Positions 24,801 to 38,300 of a stretch of 64,000 nucleotides of DNA are shown here, in pieces. Under the pieces are notes generated by a model. It was not told the DNA's origin, did no database searches, and saw nothing but the letters and a program-made list of their open reading frames with translations. The position numbers and the translations under genes are program-made. Source of the DNA: Brachypodius melanocephalos. Taxonomy: Eukaryota; Chordata; Aves; Passeriformes; Pycnonotidae. The stretch spans positions 22,764,968-22,828,967 of the forward strand of contig VZSR01000520.1 of the NCBI GenBank assembly GCA_013398615.1, read 5' to 3'. The first letter of the stretch is position 1, and the number at the start of each line of letters is the position of its first letter.

Positions 24801-27800
24801 TAGAAGAGATGAAAGAGAAGCTAATATGTGTACCCAATGTCCAAACCACAAGGTGCTGCATTAACTCCTTTGTGGCTGTTGTACATGTATTGGGAATGCA
24901 GAGCTCCATTTCACTGATCAACTCCCGTGATGGGTGGCAATCTCCAGCAGAGAAACACAGCAGCTAGCTAGGGGCAATAGGGTTTCTTCCTTTCTCCACA
25001 GCTATGAAAAGGAACACAGAGGACAACAAAAGGCTGGCTGGACAGCTGCTTACAGAACTGTTTACAGAGATGTTAGGTCAGTTGAATGCCACACTCAGAG
25101 TGACTGCAAAGGAGTTCCAGCAACCATACATGCATGTTTGAGAAATTGCTGTCCACAAATGCCTGTTTACAGGAGAAGATCGTCTCAGCAGCAATAATGT
25201 CAGACTTTCAAACATCACTGCAATTTCTGCAAGAGAATACAGAACAAAAACCTAAGTGCTTGATGACAATCTTCAGAGGCCCTGTAGTCATAATTGGTCT
25301 AATTGTCAATAATACCTTTAGCTCATGCAATTAGTTACAGGTATTTAGTGCTTTGCTGAAAAAAGTTTGTGAGTTTGAATTCATTCATGGTTACATTGCT
25401 CTCATTTTGACCCACAGGGTGAGAATCTCTGTGAAACAAATCAATGCACTCAAAATTCTTTAGACTCGATTTATATTCACTTTTCATAGAGGAGGGAAAA
25501 AAAGAGAAAAAAATACTGTTATTTTCCTTATCTAGAAGGACAATAACTCCTCTTAAAGCTTTCAATTGCTCATCTCCCCACTTCAACCTCAGATATATCT
25601 AGCATTCTGCTGCTACCTTTGTCTAGCAGAGAGGTTCCAAAGCTGCCATTCAAAGTGTTTCTCTCCCCACAGATGGGAGCAGATCTATTATCCATAGCAT
25701 CATCAGTCTTTGTCAGCCAATCTGTCAGCTATGAAGTCATAAATTATAGCATCCAAAAATTCTTTCTGTTCATGTTTCTTCACTATTATTTAAAAAAATA
25801 TTTTAAAAATACTTATTTCAATCAATATAAATAAAAATCTGCATTTAGCACTTCTTACAGTAAAAGTTCTCTTATTCAACCATAAATCTCTAATGGTGGT
25901 GATGGAATGCCATAATCATGGGGATAAGAGCATGTCTGACTAGAAACAAATGCCATGGTTTACAGTTTACAGTTTCCTCTAAGTGAAGAGTTTAGATGAG
26001 AAAAGAGGTTATTTTGTATCTGAACGCTGTATGCTTTAGCCATGCTGTGCAATTCCATGCAGTTGCTCATCTAGTAAACACAAAAAGAACAAACAAATTT
26101 CCCCTACAGGCCTGTACAGACTCTGTCTCCATTCGTCCCGAAGTTTATATTCAGTTCTGCTGCAGTTCCTGGAAAGGAGCTTCGGAATCACTTTATCCAT
26201 CGCAATGCCACCACAAAGACAAGCAATATACATGTGCACATTTATCGAGCCCTTAAAGCTGGCTAAGCAGCTTGCCTGCACTGCAGGCAGGGTGTTCTTG
26301 ACATTCACACATGTTCCTGGACTGTTTGGGACATCTCTCTATACTTCATCTCTCTATAGGCAATCTCTATTAATCCCTTCCTGTAAAATCCACCTCAGAT
26401 CGTTCCAGTAGTTCTCATCGGCGTCTTCAGTAGGAGCTTATCTCCAGTGGCTATGGATGACCACAGCTACACACAACAGTAAAATGATGCTACCAGTTTC
26501 TTTTGCATTAGCAGGTACATGGCTTTTCTAGAAGTACTTGGTTAATCCAAAGTCGGTAAATTAGAGGATTGTCTTTGCTTTTTTATCTACCCCTTTGCAA
26601 TGAACATGAATCGATTAAATATAAGAAGTGCTTCTCTTCCTCTGATTTTTCAAGATAGAGATTTATCATACATGTTTCCTCACAGTTCTCTAATTTCACT
26701 CCTTAGTGTCTTGATGCTGTCCTGTGGAACATTTTGATTATGAATTTCTCTCATGTGTCATTAGAAAATTTCAAAACAATCTTTTTTTTGTCAGTGTTAT
26801 TAATGAAAATGCTAAGTAGCATCAGATCCTGCTCAAATCCCAGGAGAAATGGGTAATCTGTTAGCTTAACAATTTTTCAGTCCGAGTCATTCTTGTCTCT
26901 CTTTTAGTAATCCTACATCACTTTTATGCATTTTCCTCTTTTGTCTGTCCAATTAGGTAAGTCGCTAGTTAAGGTAACCTTAGATTGTTTACATAATATG
27001 CTACATTTCCATGTGAAAATTAGTGTGATGATTACTTTGTTGAAATGCAGTGGCTTGAAGAAATTCTGCACTGTCCTTGTGCCTCACTAGCCTTGTTTTC
27101 TCAAGTCTTAGAGGTCATTGGTTCTTTGTTTTCTTTCCTCTACATTATCTTTTTCCATTGTCTTCCATATAATTCCCATTGGATCTCTCCCATTTTTCCA
27201 GAGTGTGAAATTCTCAGTCAATTCTGAGTGTGTCTTCTCAGTCCCTTCTTCCTGATTGTAGTCACATTCCTCCAGACTCTGCCTTTTCTTTCTGAACACA
27301 GTAGCCTGGTTAAAAACTTTTTTATATCACAGAGAAACTAATTATTCACCAAGTTTCTCCTCTGACATTGATGATACCTGAATTTTGTTCATGAAGTGAT
27401 ATACCTGAAGACTGCAAGTGTTCAAGGTTCTTTAGGAATGTGATTAGCTCCTAGTGGCACAAGTATTCTGGGAGTATGAGAACTTTATAAAAATTAGGTC
27501 ATTTATAAAGAGTCATAAATGTTATTAAAATTCTGAAAAAATACTTTTCCAGTTTCTTAAGTCTGTAAATATTTTCCCTCTTCAATATATACAATGAAGA
27601 AGGAAAAAGTGCAAATTGACAGTTGTCAGCATGTATTTGTATAGAGGCAATGCTTCCATGCATGGGCAGATATATATATGCACATACATATATATATATG
27701 AATATAGATGTAGATAAATCTATAATGTTCCTAAACTAATTACTCCAAAGCAGTTAACATGTATAATGCAGATTTCCATGAGATGTCACACTACTTTCAG

Positions 27801-28452
27801 AGAACTAGGTAAGAGACTACTATATAATTCACATCTCTGAAAGATTATGTTGCCAAAGAAAAAAGAGATCAACTTTAACATGTCTTTTTAATTTTAATTT
27901 ATTTATCTGTGGACTGTGGTTACATTATTAAAGACCCAGCCTTCTGGAGGATACTTTTAATAAGAGTAAATTAAATATGTTCAAATGAAATCTTTACCAC
28001 TGAAACGCATGGTCATCAAGAAGACACTTCAGAAATTGTGTCCCTTTTTTGCTGCCAGTAATCCCATTGTTACAGTCAGTTGAATTGGGTTGTTTTGTGC
28101 AGTACAACAGGTATCGTTTTACCATGTAATTCATTATTCTAGCTTAAATGCAGCGCTGGGGATGGTCTGGTTTAGAGTTAACTTGGAGTAAACCACCAAG
28201 GTAGCCACTCACATCCCCTTTTGCTACTGAAAACGTGATTGAAAACACCTGAACCTTCAGGGTGACATAGAAGAGCAAGGCATGGTCAGCAGTAACCCTT
28301 TATTTGGAGATATTTCATGCAATGCTGCAACAGGAGGGTTCTCCTGAACTTTGAGCCATTAAATGAGCTAATTCTAAACTTCTCTGAGACATACAAATGT
28401 AGGTTCCAGCTCCAATTAGAGTATTTCAAATATACAATTCTGGTTATTTTGC
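18821..28452. other. Gene desert segment
   Basis: Apart from the TATC microsatellite there is no recognised element. A purine-rich patch at 19540-19760 explains the 142-codon Leu/Pro-rich minus frame at 19384-19812. A 17-bp near-palindrome TGCCTGCA-C-TGCAGGCA lies at 26273-26289. A 31-bp TA/CA alternation is at 27670-27700. GC is somewhat higher at 21410-21640 and 24830-25130, without a recognised product. Confidence 0.7.
19153..19191. repeat. (TATC)n tetranucleotide microsatellite
   Basis: About ten TATC units, with two TGTC variants near the right end, are followed closely by an A-run (AAAAAAAAAAA) and a short GAGAGA. The repeat is likely polymorphic. It keeps a frame open across 19101-19430, which is why that frame looks long. 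Confidence 0.97.
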
Positions 28453-28506
28453 ATTTCTATTACATAGAATATTTCTAGTACATAGAACGTTTCTATTACA
28501 TAAAAT
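28453..28506. repeat. 18-bp tandem triplication
   Basis: Three consecutive 18-bp units occupy 28453-28470, 28471-28488 and 28489-28506. The core is TTTCTATTACATA; the second unit carries TTTCTAGTACATA, and the third ends AAAAT instead of AGAAT. There are only two to four differences per unit. No flanking repeat was recognised. Confidence 0.85.
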
Positions 28507-31500
28507 ACAGTCAATATATTTACTGTGAGGGTTTTTTCTTGGAAATATCTGATTTACACTGTTTAAGTTGAATTTTTTTTAGTCAACGTAGTACCATTGG
28601 AGGAATATCTGTTTTTGCTCTCAAAGGATGAAAGATGACTGAAAGCATGGTGCAATGGCATGGACTCCTCTAGCGTGATTGTACATTACAAATAAATGGA
28701 GGGCATGGAAATATTCTGAACTTTCTCTGTGTTACAACCTGAAAGCATTGGCTTACAAGTACATATGAAAATGCTGCTTTGAAATGAGTAACATATAAAC
28801 AAGGTATATAGCCTTTCTCAAAAGGAAAAGAAAAAAGTGTGGGTAAGAAAAATCTTGCAATATACCCATGTTACCAAAAAAATAATGATTTGTTTGCTAC
28901 TAAATATAGGGCAATTCCCTCCAAAATGTTTCAGACTCAAATTTATTTTTTCAAATGCCTGTGATCTCGTTAGAGTAGAAGTTGGATGATAAAGCTAAAA
29001 CAATATGAAATTTAAAACAGGTGTTTTCTAAAATAATGTTCCTATTAACTTTTAACTCAGGAGAGTGCACATATCCACAAGAGAATTTTTTTTTCTTTAA
29101 CTGATCTTTAGGACTTTTCTCTTAATTTTACAAGCATTTTTCACCCTGCATTTTCTTTCCTATTGAAATTTCTTCTCTATTGAAAAGTAAGACTTGAGTT
29201 TCCACAGTATTTAGTTACATTATCAAAGCTGAGGTTTACTTTTTATACGATTTCCTGTCTAATGCACGTCTCTTAAGGATTTCAGTTCAATTTTTTACAG
29301 TTCATACTGACAAGACCTCTGTTTTAGGAGAACTGGGCCAAAAAGACATTTGTTTTGATAAAGAAGGTACTCCTAAAGATACTATTTCATCATGAAATAT
29401 AGGCATACATGAAATACTGAGTTTTACATATTCACAGAAGCTGATAATAAAAATTGGTTAATAATAAATTTATCATGATTTAAGTAAATTCATATTCCGG
29501 ACCTGCCCCTACATTTTGAATATCACAACAGCTTTTAATATCCAATCCCTAACTATTTCCTCAAAGTTGTCATCATTTTATTAGACTATTTCTTATTATA
29601 TTCACTGAAAGGCAGCTATTTAATAATAGTTAGCTCATCTTCCAACATAAAAGATGAAACTATCTCTTAAAAAAAATAATGCTCTACTTTTACTCGATTG
29701 TAGTAGTCTTAAAAAGAACTATCTTCTTTCTCCAACTACATATTTGTTAAATGATGAAAGAAAGAAAACAGTGTTTACTACCTTTTTTTCCTTTCCCTGT
29801 TACATTTTTTTCCATGGTAGTGTGAATATTCATACTATCTGACATCTATAAAGCAGTCAAATAATTTTAGAGAAGCCAAAAATTATATTGGTCATCTCTC
29901 TTTCTTTTCTCTTTGTAATTAAGATCTCATTTTAAATCAAAGCTTTCCATTTATAAAAGTAGTGATTTAGTTTTGATAGCAATATGGTGTCATTCAGAAC
30001 ACTTCTCAGCATTCTCACAGTGAATGCAGAAATTTATCTTGACTTAGTCCATAAATGCCCTCTGGTGACTATCTCAAAAAATGCAAGCAGTTTTTCCTTC
30101 GATATTACATTTTTCAATCACCAGCACGGCACTTCAGCCAACTAATGTTGAGATCACAACAGAAAATAAGCAAACAGAAATTTTAGAGATTAAAGTTCTG
30201 TGCATAGAAGGTTTTCTTTAAATTCTGTTTGGCTTGTCAAACCTGAGGTTTTAAGGGAAGAAACAGCAATACTGACCTGATGCAAGTCTCAGTTCCCATG
30301 GATCTAAAATTCTGTTCACAAGAAAGATATGATAGAAAACCGTGATTTATTTAGACAGCAATTTGAAAAATAGAGATGCAACCAACAAATCAAAAAGAAA
30401 GCAATGCTGGAAATATAGAAATCAGAAAAATTGTCCATAATATAAACATTAAAACATTTTTTGAAATATGAAAAGGTTTATATAAAGGTCAAACTAGTAA
30501 ACTGAACTGAAAATACTTTCCTCAAAATTTCAGGTAAACGACAAAATTATTTACACGTATTATAGCCTATTAGTTATTTCTTTATCTAATAAATTTCCCT
30601 TTGTATTCTAGATCATTGTTCTTTAGGTTGTGTCAAAATTACTGAATTTTATACCACTTCATCACCTATGCATTGAGAGCACTTGAAGTTATAGTTTGTA
30701 TTTGCAGAGTGTCCATATTTCATCTCCTGGATTTTATCAACCTAATATATATAAATATTACAAATTTTCATTTGTAAAGCTTATAGGAACTCTGGAGAAA
30801 ACTCTCCAGTTTATAAATATGCACTGCATACTATTTAATTTGCTCACTCAACTGAAAATTGTCCTCAGAAGGGTCCCTCTATTTGACATCTTATTTAAGA
30901 CAGTTCTGGAAATATTTCTAAGGGAAGGTCAAGGTAATCTTTCCCAGTTAGTCTGAAGATGCACGGAGTGTAGACAATAGCTCAGAGCTGTCAGTAGTTA
31001 AGAAAACTACGAATTTTAGAAGTTGGAACGGTAAGTAAAAGATGCCATTACCCACCTGGTGGCCTGGTAAAGAAAAAATGTAATTTTCTGCATCAGTTCC
31101 CACCACTCACTTGGACATTCAGTAGAAGGAATCAGGTCAATAAATACATGTATTGTTTTAGGCTTGCATTAGAAACATTCTAACCAAACACTGCATGCTG
31201 TAATAGAAACTAAGAAAAAAAAACCAGGTTACTCTATCCTTGTTTAATATTTTTTCCAATGAGAATTAGATATGTAATTTAAAACAACAAAAAACGCCTT
31301 GATTTTGCTAAGACTAAAACAAGATAGACTGAATGCATCCAGAAATATTCCAGCAATGAGCTCGTAGTAGTTTGCTTTTGTAGTAGTTGGTTTGATCCCA
31401 AATATCTGTATTGAAAAATAATTTCAAATTTATGATAGCCTTAACCCCATTAAAATAATACACTCTAATATGATAGAATAAATACATAAACAAAGAAAAG

Positions 31501-32182
31501 GTCATACCTTGCATTCAATTATCCTTGGGGAATCTGACCAAGAACAAAAAACCCATTGTTTTTCCATGAGTTAGCAAAGAAATGATCTTATTTTCCAATG
31601 CTCTGATATATACCTAGAGAATAGCAGCACTAAACACTCACATTGGGTATAGATTTGATTTGTTACATTACTTCAGATGCATCATTAAACAGTGAAAATC
31701 CTGTCTTATAAAGATATCTTAGCTGTGTCAACAAGTTAATCTCAAGAAAAAGGTTTGATTTTTCCTGTGTGTGACAATATGCCAAATCATGATGTTTCCT
31801 AAAATACAGGATTTACTATACTCAGTGTTCCTAAATCTAAATACATCCAGAAAACTAGTTTGCTTCAAAAGCATAAGCACTGTCATGAGAGAAAAAAAAA
31901 AAAAAACAAAACAAAAAAATACCCCCAAAAGAAAAAAAGACCCAAACCCCTAAAACTGTGCCTATATTATCGTACGTACAAGCAGTAACATAGATCGTGT
32001 GTGTTAACTTTCACTATTTTAGAAGTTAGCTAAAATACCAGAAAGGCTCAGTAAGTCTCAGTGTTGATGGAAAAGAAAATAGGTGGTTTAACTGCCCCAT
32101 GGCTTTTCCTTTCCTAAGAAATAAAAATAATTTTCTTTAGGACTCTTTGTGTCCCAGTGTCAGGGCTTGAGACATTGAGATA
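28507..32182. other. Gene desert segment
   Basis: Strongly AT-rich with no gene recognised. It includes the CTCF-like core at 30057-30067, a palindromic CCACCTGGTGG at 31052-31062 and a long A/C-rich tract at 31891-31952. Frames are short and lysine- or phenylalanine-rich, as expected of AT-rich non-coding DNA. Confidence 0.7.
30057..30067 (-). promoter_or_regulatory. CTCF-like core motif
   Basis: The minus strand reads CACCAGAGGGC, a common strong core of the CTCF site (CCASYAGRKGGCRS), flanked by TCACC and ATTT. Flank match is only moderate. It lies in CpG-poor desert, 28 kb downstream of the PRKD1 3' end. Confidence 0.4.
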
Positions 32183-32244
32183 GGTGAAACTGGACGATAT
32201 TTAAGGTCACTTCCAACCCAGTCCATTCTAAGATTCTATGATTC
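32183..32244 (+). mobile_element. CR1 LINE 3' tail fragment, plus orientation
   Basis: A stretch of about 60 bp reads AAACTGGACGATATTTAAGG, TCACTTCCAACCCAGTCCAT and TCTAAGATTCTATGATTC. This matches the very end of CR1, including the imperfect terminal ATTCTATGAT repeats, in the + orientation. It is the only plus-oriented CR1 piece seen. A (GGCA)n microsatellite begins 28 bp after it. Confidence 0.8.
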
Positions 32245-32271
32245 AGTGTTTGTGCAGGAGACAATTGCAAT

Positions 32272-32272
<1 letters not shown>

Positions 32273-32302
<30 letters not shown>

Positions 32303-32308
32303 TAGGTA
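32273..32308. repeat. (GGCA)7 (GGTA)2 microsatellite
   Basis: Seven perfect GGCA units (32273-32300) pass directly into two GGTA units (32301-32308), suggesting expansion and interruption of one tetramer array. It sits just 3' of the CR1 tail fragment at 32183-32244, so it may have been seeded near the LINE insertion end. Confidence 0.97.
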
Positions 32309-35300
32309 GAGAGCTCTCTAAATCTTTCAAATGCACATAAAAGTAGCTCCTTTAGCCATGAATTTTACCACTTTCATCTTCATCTTTCCCTAGTTTCTCA
32401 TTTTTAGGTAAATTCACAAGTTGTAGAAATTTCTTTGTAAGATATTTGCAGGTTCTATCATCTCTTCCTGTGTTTTTGTCACATATTTACCTTAGTGTGA
32501 TGCTGACAAAATAATACTTCTTGTTAGATATGGCAGGTGGAATAAAAATATTCCATGTAGACTGTACCCCTGGAAACGATCAATAGCTTTATTTTTACAT
32601 TGCATGTATTTTTGGTGTGTCATTGTTCTAGACAAAGGAACCCTGCCCAGTATGAATACCATACTTTTATCAAGATGAATCTGGAATGCTTCCTAGGTTA
32701 TACATCTGCTTGCTCCATCTAATTTACATATCAGAAGATATGCTGACCAGGGGATATGGAGAGTAATTATATGTATTACAAGTTGTTAGGCTACTATTTC
32801 TACAACTGGCAAAGACTCATCACCACCACCCCCTAAATCTGAATAAGCTTCTGGTGATCTGGCTGTCAGAAGCAAGTTAGAATGCTCGTGTGCCAGATAC
32901 AACCAGCTCTACTGTGTTTACATGCCATCCTGGACATATTGCAAGGTTGTCACAAACTAAACGTTTTGCCACTGACTGGAGGACGATAGCTTTTAAACAT
33001 TCTAACATTATATATTGCACTTAAGATTCTTTATCCTTTCTGACAGCTTCCCATTTCTTTACTAATTGTTTTTCATAAGCTGTGTTTATCTAGTTGATGA
33101 GCTCTGGACAAAAGCAGTGGTAGAGGCAGATGGAAAATAAATGAGTCGCTTTTAAGGAACAGAGTCTCTTCTTACAGTAGCTGCTATAGCTGGTTGTCCT
33201 GTTCCTCCAGCATGCAGGGACAATGTCAAGACAGCAGAACACAATGTGCTTCATAAGTGAAATGGCATATTACAGTGAGGCCAATGCTGCAGGAAGCCAC
33301 CTAAGTTTTGCTACTATGACTATTGCTTGACACACGTCCAACAATAAAAATAACAATTATTGGGTGATATAATAGCTTATACCTTAGTTTAAAAGAATTT
33401 TAAATAATTTGTTTGAATTTCAGCTGTCAAAGGGTATTTGTCAACACTCAGCTCAGTTACTAGAGAAGAACTAGATTTTGCATGTTTCCCCTGAGAACCC
33501 AATACAAAACTTGGCTTTTCTTTGTTTTTCCTGGCTGTTCTTTGTGGCCCATCAGGAATGCTGTAACATTAGCCCAGGTCTTTTATATAAATATAGAGTA
33601 AGTGTATAGTGTTGTACACAGTGTCAGGTCCAGAATGCTTGAAAAAAGATTAGCAGGGAACAAGCAGTCTAAAGTAAGTAGATGTCTTGGTTAGCAGTGA
33701 CTGTGTCTAAGGGGCAGGCTGTCATTTTGGAGAGAACACCTTGGTGCAACCACTTAAACATGCACTTGTATATTAACCTTTTGGCATGAATATGAATTTG
33801 TTCTGTGCTCCACAGGTCAAAATTCTGCTTGGTACTGACTAAATGAGAAACATGAAATTAAAATTCTGACTGAGATTTTCAGAAGTATGCAATATTTTAA
33901 AATGGGTTTAAATGCTGATTTAGCACCAGCAACTCAGCAGAAGGCATTGCTCCATCTACCTACCCGGCCACATGTTTCCTTCAGAGAAGTAGGGCACTAA
34001 AATTATCCTTAACTTGCCTTTAAAGGACTGGTAAGTAATGTGAGATGTCCAGCAGAAATGGAAGAGGTCTTTCATGTCCATGGTGCTGGGGAAATCAGGG
34101 AAAAATTTTACCCCAGGTCTGGGTTCAGATAAGAGTCTAACATTTGATTTGATATAAACACAATTGGACTTCTTTGCTTGTTGAAAGCACGTGCTCAGAA
34201 AAGCACATTTCTTCAGAATAGGTTTCTTCACTGATGTGCCAATACACATGTATATTCTAAACTTCAGTAGCCACTTTTGAAAAATGGTCTTTGTCTTTGG
34301 AACCATTTATATAAATGTTCTGAGTTAGTCAGTTTGGCTTGTACAAAGAGAATGACAATAATAACTGTTACAGGAATGTCCCACAACTATGATTATTATG
34401 GAACAGTAATCAATACTGAAACCTTGCATTAGTGGTGATATGGTGTAGCTAGAAAATTTTCATTCATTGATTTAAGCTTTCATATGCATTAATATGACTT
34501 TTACAGAGAAAGCTTACAGTAGTTGTTTAGTATAATATGTATTTAGTACATATGTTTCTAATAATATTTAATCATCTTATTTCTCCATAACAGTTGAGAA
34601 ACACACAAAATCACCTAAAGGGAGGATACAACATTCTGTTTGATAATGAAAAATGTCTTCAATACTTAGGTCAAAAGAAAAGCATGATAAATTCAACATT
34701 GAATTAGGTTTATTGAGTTCTCTTTATTGTCTTAAGTAGTCAGAAAGCAGTCAGAGCCAAAGTATTCCAAAAGCTTAGAGTCTTGAGAAGTTTGGAGAGT
34801 AATTGATATTGCTCTCTACAATAGGTAAAGAATTTATTTATTTATTCTGTAAGTCACCACTCTTTCCTTATTTCATACTTTCTGTACATACATGAAGAGA
34901 TTGTTCATTTGATGCTCAGGTCATACTGGTGGTGTGATGTCTGATCATGAGGTGAAAGAAAATTTGAGCACGCTACACAGTTCTTGGATCAAATACGCTG
35001 CATAACTCCCATAAAAGTTCTTCAACCCTCATGCTCACAAGGTTGTCTCCTACTTGTTTTTCCTTATTAGATATGGTCTTTAGAAATATGAAGTGTTCAG
35101 TGTTACCATGTGATCTGTTATCAGTACAACATCTAGCTTCCAGCATGGAATTTCATTTTAGGAGCTAAGAAAATCTAAAATTTGATTTCCTCAGCCAAGT
35201 TAACCATGTGCTGGATGGTAGCTGACATCTGCAAAAAGCTACCAGTAATGCAGAACTGGGCTTGTAGTGTTGCATCTAGCAAGAGATTTTTAGCTACTCT

Positions 35301-38300
35301 ATTAGCTCTTTATAATTATAGCTGGTTTGTTTGCTATATCCAGAGATTATTAAATATACTACCTATATTATTTCAGAACCATCCAATATGAGCAATCATA
35401 TTCATTAATCTTTGAATTGCACAATAGTAATCTAAAAAAATATTAAGATCTTATTCTCAAAATGGAATTTAGTTGTACAGGTGACAAATGCATTTCAATG
35501 GCAAAAGTGCCTTCAGTTAAAAGAAGTCTTATTTCAGACCTAAAAGATTTATTTTTATTCTTCAATAAATAAGTAGCTACAAACATTAGATATAGTATTC
35601 CAATGCTGTTTTCTATGACTCTGATTCTTTTTCACGGTTGTATTCCAGAGGCAAACTATTGTGCGTTATATTACCATAAGTTTTTTTCCTTTTAACTTTT
35701 CCAAAGTTGTTCAGAAGACTTAATAAGATTTGATCAAAATAATCTGTGAGATATTTTTAAAAGTTCCGTAATTGTGTTTAACTAAATTGTTTTTTAAAAA
35801 AACCCCACAGCACTACAGATTTGCTAGGTATAGTCCAAACACAGTTTTAGAATTATTTCTTCTTTATTTTTGAGAAAGTAAATTGCCCCACTGCCTATTC
35901 TGTGACAAGAAATTGAATTGTATTGAACCTTTATAGGATATGTGCATTTGTCCAAGTAACTAAAGAGCTGTAAACATTGATGATGACTTATTAACTGCTT
36001 CTTTAGGATGTGCAACAGAGAGTAGTTGCACTAGAAAAATATTTTTTTCATGACAGTGGCAACTAAAATATAATGCTGTTTATTTTAATGTCAGACTCTC
36101 AGTGTGCATTCCAGGTATAAAAGGTTTGTTGTTAAAAACATGCATTTACAGATGTCCAATGATCTAGGGACAAGAAGTAGGGTTGAGACCATTCTAAAGG
36201 TGTTGCTTATAATGAGAGGAGTTACCTTCCCTCCTTCTGCATTTCTTTTCCTTATCAAATATTTGCACTCCCTCAATTCATATTAAGTATCATTTATGTC
36301 TACACACACACATATACATATTCATATGTCCTTATGTCTTAAATGAATAAAATGTAAGATATGATCACTTAAGGGAACAGGATACTTCAATTACAGCATT
36401 CTAACGGTGTTAAAATTCTAAGAAACATCTGGAAGACCAGATAAAAGAGATAAATGTTTAGCTTTGTTATGAGTAACACACTAACATACAATTAGGTTTT
36501 AATGGTTGTAACTTAACAGAACTGTTGTATGAAATATTTTGTTTAGCATTCATTAAAAACTGCTAATGTACTTGTGGCTTTTCATGGACTATATTTTTAC
36601 GCATATTATTAGTGGAATACAAATATGCAAAAAACCAAACAGTTTGGTGCTATAATGTGAAAAGAAATTTACACCAATCTTATTTTTAATTTGTATGGGA
36701 ACATTTTTACCACAAATTCCATATTTTAATAATACTATCCCAACTCTATTTTTTAAACTCATTTTGTCACTGTTTTGTAACAGAAACACTGTAAATATTA
36801 TAGATGTGGTAAACTATTATACTTGTTTTCTTATAAATGAAATGATCTGTGCCAACACTGACAAAATGAATTAATGTGTTACTAAGGCAACAGTCACATT
36901 ATATGCTTTCTCTTTCACAGTATGCGGTAGAGCATATGGTTTACTCTTAATGGAACACTAGCTTCTCATTAACATACCAGTAGCAATGTCAGAACTTACA
37001 AACCAGCATAACAGAGAAATGGAAAAACTTATAAATTAGACCCTTTCAGTATTATTGAGTAGAAAATGACTGATGTTCCAAGGTACAATATTTAGCTAAT
37101 ATCGTGCCCTTTTCTGCATCTCTCTTCTCAAAGGAAAAAACACCCAAAAAAAAACCAAAGCAAGAAACCCATAACTTTTCCTTGTTACAAATGCAAATAT
37201 TGAGGTCCTTTTCTACTTTAAAGTGATTGATATTCTTATCATTTTTAAAAACATGTTTTAGTATTTCTCTTTCTCATGCCATGTTTTACATAAGCTTTGT
37301 CTTCTCTGGCACATATTAATACCAACATCTTCATGGGGAAACAGAAGTTCTTGCTTCTATAAGGGATTATCCGTACAGTAGATACAGTAAAACAAAAAGC
37401 AATTGTAAAATGAACAATGGAGCTTCCTTGGTTATTCAAGATCATGCAAAAGAAATGGATACACCGATTTGTCGGATCATCCTGGGGGAACAAAGCAATC
37501 CATCAGATTCTCAACGCGGTGGTTTGGTGTTGGCTGCCATATTAAAACCATTTCAGTTTCCCTAACTGAAAAAGTTACAATTAGTTTATGCCCACTGAAG
37601 TATTTTATCCTTTTTGGCAGATGTCTTGGGACTGTCTACGGCAGGACAGCACTAGCGGGGGGGAAGTGTGTGCTGTAAGGAGAGAGAATCTAAATTTTTC
37701 TTATTTTATGCCTTTACAAAGAGATCAGATGTGAATTCTGAGTGTGACTGACTATGGCAACAGCAGAATCAAAGGTCTTCTATGTGATTAGTATTTCCAG
37801 TTTAAAAATTCATAACAACTAATCTTTCCCTCTGAAAGTTTAAAAAGCCCTCTAATAATAAAGAAAATACATAATTGTGCTGCATATCTTTTGCTTCAGC
37901 ACTCTTATTTTTACATCCCAACACATCAGTGATACAACTGGACAATGGCCTGGGCATAAGTAGTTGTCTGCTAAGTCTTTGCAGGGGTAAAGCTTGAACT
38001 AAGATTAGGTCAGTTCAGGGTTCCATGAGAACTGAAATCCAAAGACAAAATTCCAAATATTTGATGCCATAAACTACTGAATCTCTAGTCCTTTGGTAGA
38101 CTGCAAAACATACCAAGGAAAAGAAAGTGCCACATCCCACTGGATTCAGCATGAATGGCCTACTTTTGCTCACAGTGGAACTCTTTATTTCAACAGTAGC
38201 TCTTCCAGTGAATCAGAGAAATCATATGAAATAACACTAGGAAGTTCATCACAACCTTGTCCTTTATGTTATATTACTTTAAAAATCATAACTGTAGGTT

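Noticed and set aside
24660..25330. Cluster of overlapping plus frames (99, 87 and 66 codons), considered as a possible retroelement or exon cluster
   Set aside because: The frames do not join through plausible splice sites and show no reverse transcriptase, envelope or other domain landmarks.
33956..34306. 116-codon minus frame (and similar frames at 10366-10716 and 43147-43497)
   Set aside because: No recognisable motifs, overlapping alternative frames, and lengths expected by chance in 64 kb.
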